From assembly GCA_900541395.1 (NCBI GenBank), contig UQJT01000001.1, positions 62,001 through 126,000 on the forward strand: a stretch of DNA of 64,000 bases, written 5' to 3'. This stretch comes from an uncultured Desulfovibrio sp. (GTDB taxonomy: Bacteria > Desulfobacterota > Desulfovibrionia > Desulfovibrionales > Desulfovibrionaceae). Positions 61,169-64,000 of the stretch are shown here, one piece after another. Every line of letters begins with the position of its first letter. The stretch's first letter is position 1. The notes below the pieces were generated by a model. It worked only from the letters and a program-made list of their open reading frames with translations, had not been told where the DNA came from and did not search any database. A program made the position numbers and the translations under genes.

Positions 61169-62146
61169 ATGTCCCCTGTTTTCTCTTTTCTTTGCGCCCG
61201 TCCGGGCCGTGTTCTGCGTCGGGCGGTCGCTCTGACTCTGGCCCTCGCGGCCGTCCAGAGCGCCGCCTGGGCCGCGCCCCGCTGGGATGCCCCCGCCGAG
61301 GTCAGCCAGGGCCGGGCCTTCGTGGTCCGTGCCACGGACACGCAACCCTTCACGGCTTCCGTCGTCTGGCGGGACAAAACCATTCCTCTGGCCGTGACCG
61401 AGCACGCGGACGGCTGGGAAGGCCGGGTCATGCTGGCCGTGCCCATCGACGCCAAAGGTTCGCTCAATCTGACACTCAAGGACAGCGAAGGCGCGCGCAC
61501 GGTCAAGGTAGAGGCCCTGTCCGTGCCCTGGCATGAGGACCGGCTCACCGTGGCCCCCCAATATGTCACTCCGCCCGCCGAGGTTCAGGCCCGGATCAAA
61601 CGCGACGGCGAACACAACGCCAGGGTTCTGGCTTCGATGCGGCCCGAGGCGGAATGGACGCTGCCCCTGTATCGCCCGGTCAAAGGCAGCATCAGCGGCC
61701 CCTTCGGCGGACGCCGGGTATTCAACGGTCAACCCCGGGCCCCGCACAAAGGCACGGACATGCGCGGCCCCACCGGCACCCCGGCCCACGCGGTGGCCGC
61801 GGGCACCGTGGTCCTGGCCGAACCCCAGTATTATTCCGGCAACGTGGTCATGGTGGATCACGGTCAGGGCGTGATAAGCATGTACGCCCACCTGTCGGCC
61901 TTTGACGTCAAAGTGGGAGACAGGGTAGAACGGGGACAGATCGTGGGCAAAGTGGGCGCCACAGGGCGGGTGACAGGTCCCCACCTGCATCTCGGCCTGA
62001 TGGTGCAGGGCGTGGCCGTGGACGCCATGCCCCTGTATACGGAACCGCTTCGGGTAGTAGGCGGCCCCACTCCCGAGGATAAAATCGCGCGGCCCGCGCC
62101 GCAGAACAAGGCCGCCGCGCCCGGCCCGGCGGGAACCAAATCATGA
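61169..62146 (+). CDS. M23-family metallopeptidase (LytM-like)
   Basis: A 325-residue secreted peptidase with a signal peptide (about 36 residues, cut after AWA). The C-terminal LytM domain holds the zinc ligands: HKGTDMRG (His and Asp) and GPHLHLGLMVQG (His of HxH), with the catalytic His in SMYAHLS. All motif residues are present, so it is probably an active peptidoglycan endopeptidase. The middle part (30-165) is a beta-rich region of unknown function. AAGGAGTCGCC precedes the ATG. The stop overlaps the xseB ATG by four bases. Confidence 0.92.
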   Translation: MSPVFSFLCARPGRVLRRAVALTLALAAVQSAAWAAPRWDAPAEVSQGRAFVVRATDTQPFTASVVWRDKTIPLAVTEHADGWEGRVMLAVPIDAKGSLNLTLKDSEGARTVKVEALSVPWHEDRLTVAPQYVTPPAEVQARIKRDGEHNARVLASMRPEAEWTLPLYRPVKGSISGPFGGRRVFNGQPRAPHKGTDMRGPTGTPAHAVAAGTVVLAEPQYYSGNVVMVDHGQGVISMYAHLSAFDVKVGDRVERGQIVGKVGATGRVTGPHLHLGLMVQGVAVDAMPLYTEPLRVVGGPTPEDKIARPAPQNKAAAPGPAGTKS

Positions 62147-62436
62147 CAAGAAAACCCAAAGAACTCAGCTTCGAGCAACGACTCGCCCGTCTCCAGGCCA
62201 TTGTGGCCGCGCTGGAATCCGGCGAAAGCCCGCTGGAGGAAAGCGTCGCCCTGTATAAAGAAGGGCTGGCCCACACCAGGGCCTGCCGCGAACAGCTTGC
62301 CAAGGCACGGCACGACATTGAAATTTATCAGAACGGAGCCTGCGCGCCCTTCGCCGTCGATCCGGCGGAAGACGACCGGGCCTCCGGCGACACGGACGGC
62401 GCGGGCGACGAGGATGGAGACGGCCATGAGTTCTGA
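62143..62436 (+). CDS. xseB: exodeoxyribonuclease VII small subunit
   Basis: XseB is the small helical subunit of exonuclease VII; several copies coat XseA. The 97-residue protein has the family core FEQRLARLQAIVAALESGESPLEESVALYKEGL, shown here only in part in the quoted ends FEQRLARL and EESVALYKEGL. The Asp/Glu-rich C-terminal tail is longer than usual. Its start overlaps the M23 stop by four bases and its end overlaps the ispA start by 11 bases, so the three genes are translationally coupled. Confidence 0.93.
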   Translation: MTRKPKELSFEQRLARLQAIVAALESGESPLEESVALYKEGLAHTRACREQLAKARHDIEIYQNGACAPFAVDPAEDDRASGDTDGAGDEDGDGHEF

Positions 62437-63355
62437 CCCGATGCGGACCGCCCGGCCGGACTGGAAAAAACTGCTGCGTGAACGGGCCGCCCTGGTTGAA
62501 GATGAATTGGCACGGGTGTACGCCGGGGGCGACGAGCCGTCCCGCCTGGTCGAGGCCGCCCGCTACAGCCTGTTGGCCGGAGGCAAGCGGCTGCGCCCCG
62601 TCCTGTGTCTGGCCTGTGCCCGAGTGTGCGAACCGGACGGCGGAGCTGCCCTTGACGCGGCCGTATTGCCCTTCGCCGTCGGGCTGGAGATGATCCACAC
62701 CTATTCGCTGATCCACGACGATCTGCCCGCTATGGACGACGACGATCTGCGCCGGGGCCGTCCCACCTGCCACAAAGTCTGGGGCGAAGCCACGGCCATC
62801 TTGGCCGGCGACGCCCTGCTGACCGACGCTTTCGGCCGCATGGCCACCGTTCCGCTGCCCCCGGATCGGGTGCTGGCGGCTGTGGCCCTGGCAGCCCGTG
62901 CCGCCGGAGCCGCGGGCATGGTCGGCGGACAAGTTCTGGACCTGGCCGCCGAGGGCCGGACGCTGTCCCGCGCCGAACTGGTGGAGCTCAACGCCAAAAA
63001 GACAGGCGCGCTTATCGCCGCCGCCTGCGAATGCGGGGCGACGCTGGCCGGAGCCGATCCGGCCCGGCGCGCGGCGCTGCGCCGTTTCGGCGAGGAATTG
63101 GGCATTGCCTTTCAAATAACGGATGATATACTTGACGTTGTCGGCGATGAGACGGAAGTGGGCAAGGAGGTGCGCCACGACGCCAAAGCCGCCAAAGCCA
63201 CCTGGCCCGCCCTGTTGGGCCTGGATGCCGCCCGCGCCCTGGCCGAAAAACACTGCCGGGCGGCCGAAGCGACCGTGGACCCGACGTTCTTTTCCGGACC
63301 CGAGGCCGACTTTCTGCGTCTGAGCGCCCGTTATCTGGTGTCTCGCACGTTTTGA
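62426..63355 (+). CDS. ispA: polyprenyl (farnesyl/geranylgeranyl) diphosphate synthase
   Basis: A 309-residue short-chain prenyltransferase that builds farnesyl or geranylgeranyl diphosphate from IPP and DMAPP. Both Asp-rich motifs are clear: HDDLPAMDDDDLRRG (first) and QITDDILDVVGD (second), with GGKRLRPVL near residue 52 for diphosphate binding. The residues before the first Asp motif (MIHTYSLIHDD) are typical of bacterial FPP synthases. GGAGACGGCC precedes the ATG. It precedes dxs by 129 bases, linking precursor synthesis and chain assembly. Confidence 0.94.
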   Translation: MSSDPMRTARPDWKKLLRERAALVEDELARVYAGGDEPSRLVEAARYSLLAGGKRLRPVLCLACARVCEPDGGAALDAAVLPFAVGLEMIHTYSLIHDDLPAMDDDDLRRGRPTCHKVWGEATAILAGDALLTDAFGRMATVPLPPDRVLAAVALAARAAGAAGMVGGQVLDLAAEGRTLSRAELVELNAKKTGALIAAACECGATLAGADPARRAALRRFGEELGIAFQITDDILDVVGDETEVGKEVRHDAKAAKATWPALLGLDAARALAEKHCRAAEATVDPTFFSGPEADFLRLSARYLVSRTF

Positions 63356-63484
63356 AATTTTGCCGGAAAAAGCAAACGCCCAACCGCGGCACGCTGTTCC
63401 GGCCCCGGTTTCACGCGTCTCCGGAGCAGGGATTGCCCTTACCCCGCTGCCCTTCCCAAAACAACATTTCACCCCCTCAAGCCC

Positions 63485-64000
63485 ATGCCGTTTGAACTCC
63501 CTCCCCTGCTGGCTTCCCTGTGTCTGCCCGACGACATCCCGGGGCTGACGCCGCCGCAACGGGCGATTCTGGCCCAGGAGGTACGCGACGTCATTCTCAG
63601 GGTAGTGTCGCAAAACGGCGGACATCTGGCTCCGTCGCTGGGCGTGGTGGAATTGACCATAGCCCTGCTTGCGGTCTTTGATCCTCGCCGCGACGCCGTA
63701 GTGTGGGACGTGGGGCACCAGGCTTATCCCTGGAAGCTGCTCACCGGACGGGCCGACCGCTTCGACACGCTGCGCCGCCGGGGAGGCTTGTCCGGCTTTC
63801 CGCACCGGAGCGAAAGCCCTTGCGACGCGTTCGGCGTAGGGCATGCCTCCACCTCGCTGTCGGCGGCCCTGGGCATGGCTGTGGCTCGCGATCTCCAGGG
63901 CGGCGACGAGCACGTGACGGCCGTCATCGGAGACGGCGCCCTGACCGGAGGCATGGCCTTCGAGGCTCTGAACCAGGCCGGAGGCATGGGCAAGCGGCTC
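63485..64000 (+). CDS. dxs: 1-deoxy-D-xylulose-5-phosphate synthase, 5' part
   Basis: The first 172 codons of dxs run off the window. DXS is the thiamine-diphosphate enzyme that starts the MEP pathway from pyruvate and glyceraldehyde-3-phosphate. Visible blocks are [19 protein letters not shown] (with the conserved His), [34 protein letters not shown] and [16 protein letters not shown], the thiamine-diphosphate/Mg motif. The start at 63485 is the first ATG in a fitting reading frame. No good ribosome site is seen. The gene continues beyond the window. Confidence 0.93.
   Translation, partial: MPFELPPLLASLCLPDDIPGLTPPQRAILAQEVRDVILRVVSQNGGHLAPSLGVVELTIALLAVFDPRRDAVVWDVGHQAYPWKLLTGRADRFDTLRRRGGLSGFPHRSESPCDAFGVGHASTSLSAALGMAVARDLQGGDEHVTAVIGDGALTGGMAFEALNQAGGMGKRL

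Overview
The window reads as part of the chromosome of a GC-rich sulfate-reducing bacterium of the Desulfovibrionaceae. Three things point there: an NADP-reducing/electron-bifurcating [FeFe] hydrogenase of the Hnd/Hyd type, a tig-clpP-clpX-lon block in the order I know from Desulfovibrio, and paired TRAP and tripartite tricarboxylate (Tct) uptake systems. This is inference from gene content, because no rRNA or species marker is present.

Layout. 1-9000: tail of a TPR protein, aroA-tyrA (aromatic amino acids), an ion antiporter, thiD, a transglutaminase-like protein, a P1 peptidase and a 5'-nucleotidase-type lipoprotein. 9000-11500: a YhiM-family membrane protein, then a small AT-rich regulatory island of two paralogous XRE regulators around a repressor-like gene, with three matching palindromic operators. 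11500-20250: glycerophosphodiesterase, hisH-hisF, lon, clpX, clpP, tig and tRNA-Leu(UAG). 20390-28090: tctB-tctA-tctC and a three-gene FeFe hydrogenase. 28090-34500: intergenic repeats of two families, a 46-residue membrane peptide, an RNA uracil methyltransferase, a GNAT enzyme, the copper ATPase CopA, a divergent copper chaperone and a CGGC protein.

34500-42100: one minus-strand block with a GltD-like iron-sulfur flavoprotein, a fumarate-reductase-like flavoprotein, a DctPQM TRAP transporter and a Crp/Fnr regulator. It looks like an uptake-plus-redox module for an unidentified substrate. 42900-49000: DUF486, cimA, lysC, tsaE, nnrDE and acpS in a tight series. 49000-54030: an EamA transporter, mutL, an RRM protein, a glycine-zipper lipoprotein and a SLOG-like protein. 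54500-64000: rarD, then a plus-strand series of ispG, proS, a GT2-GtrA fusion, xseA, an M23 peptidase, xseB, ispA and the first 172 codons of dxs. This last series joins isoprenoid synthesis (ispG, ispA, dxs) to exonuclease VII.

Most of the window is ordinary housekeeping. The parts that earn a second look are the XRE/operator island at 10.4-11.5 kb, the redox-TRAP cluster at 34.5-42.1 kb, and the dispersed repeats, one of which forms the C-terminal tail of a gene.
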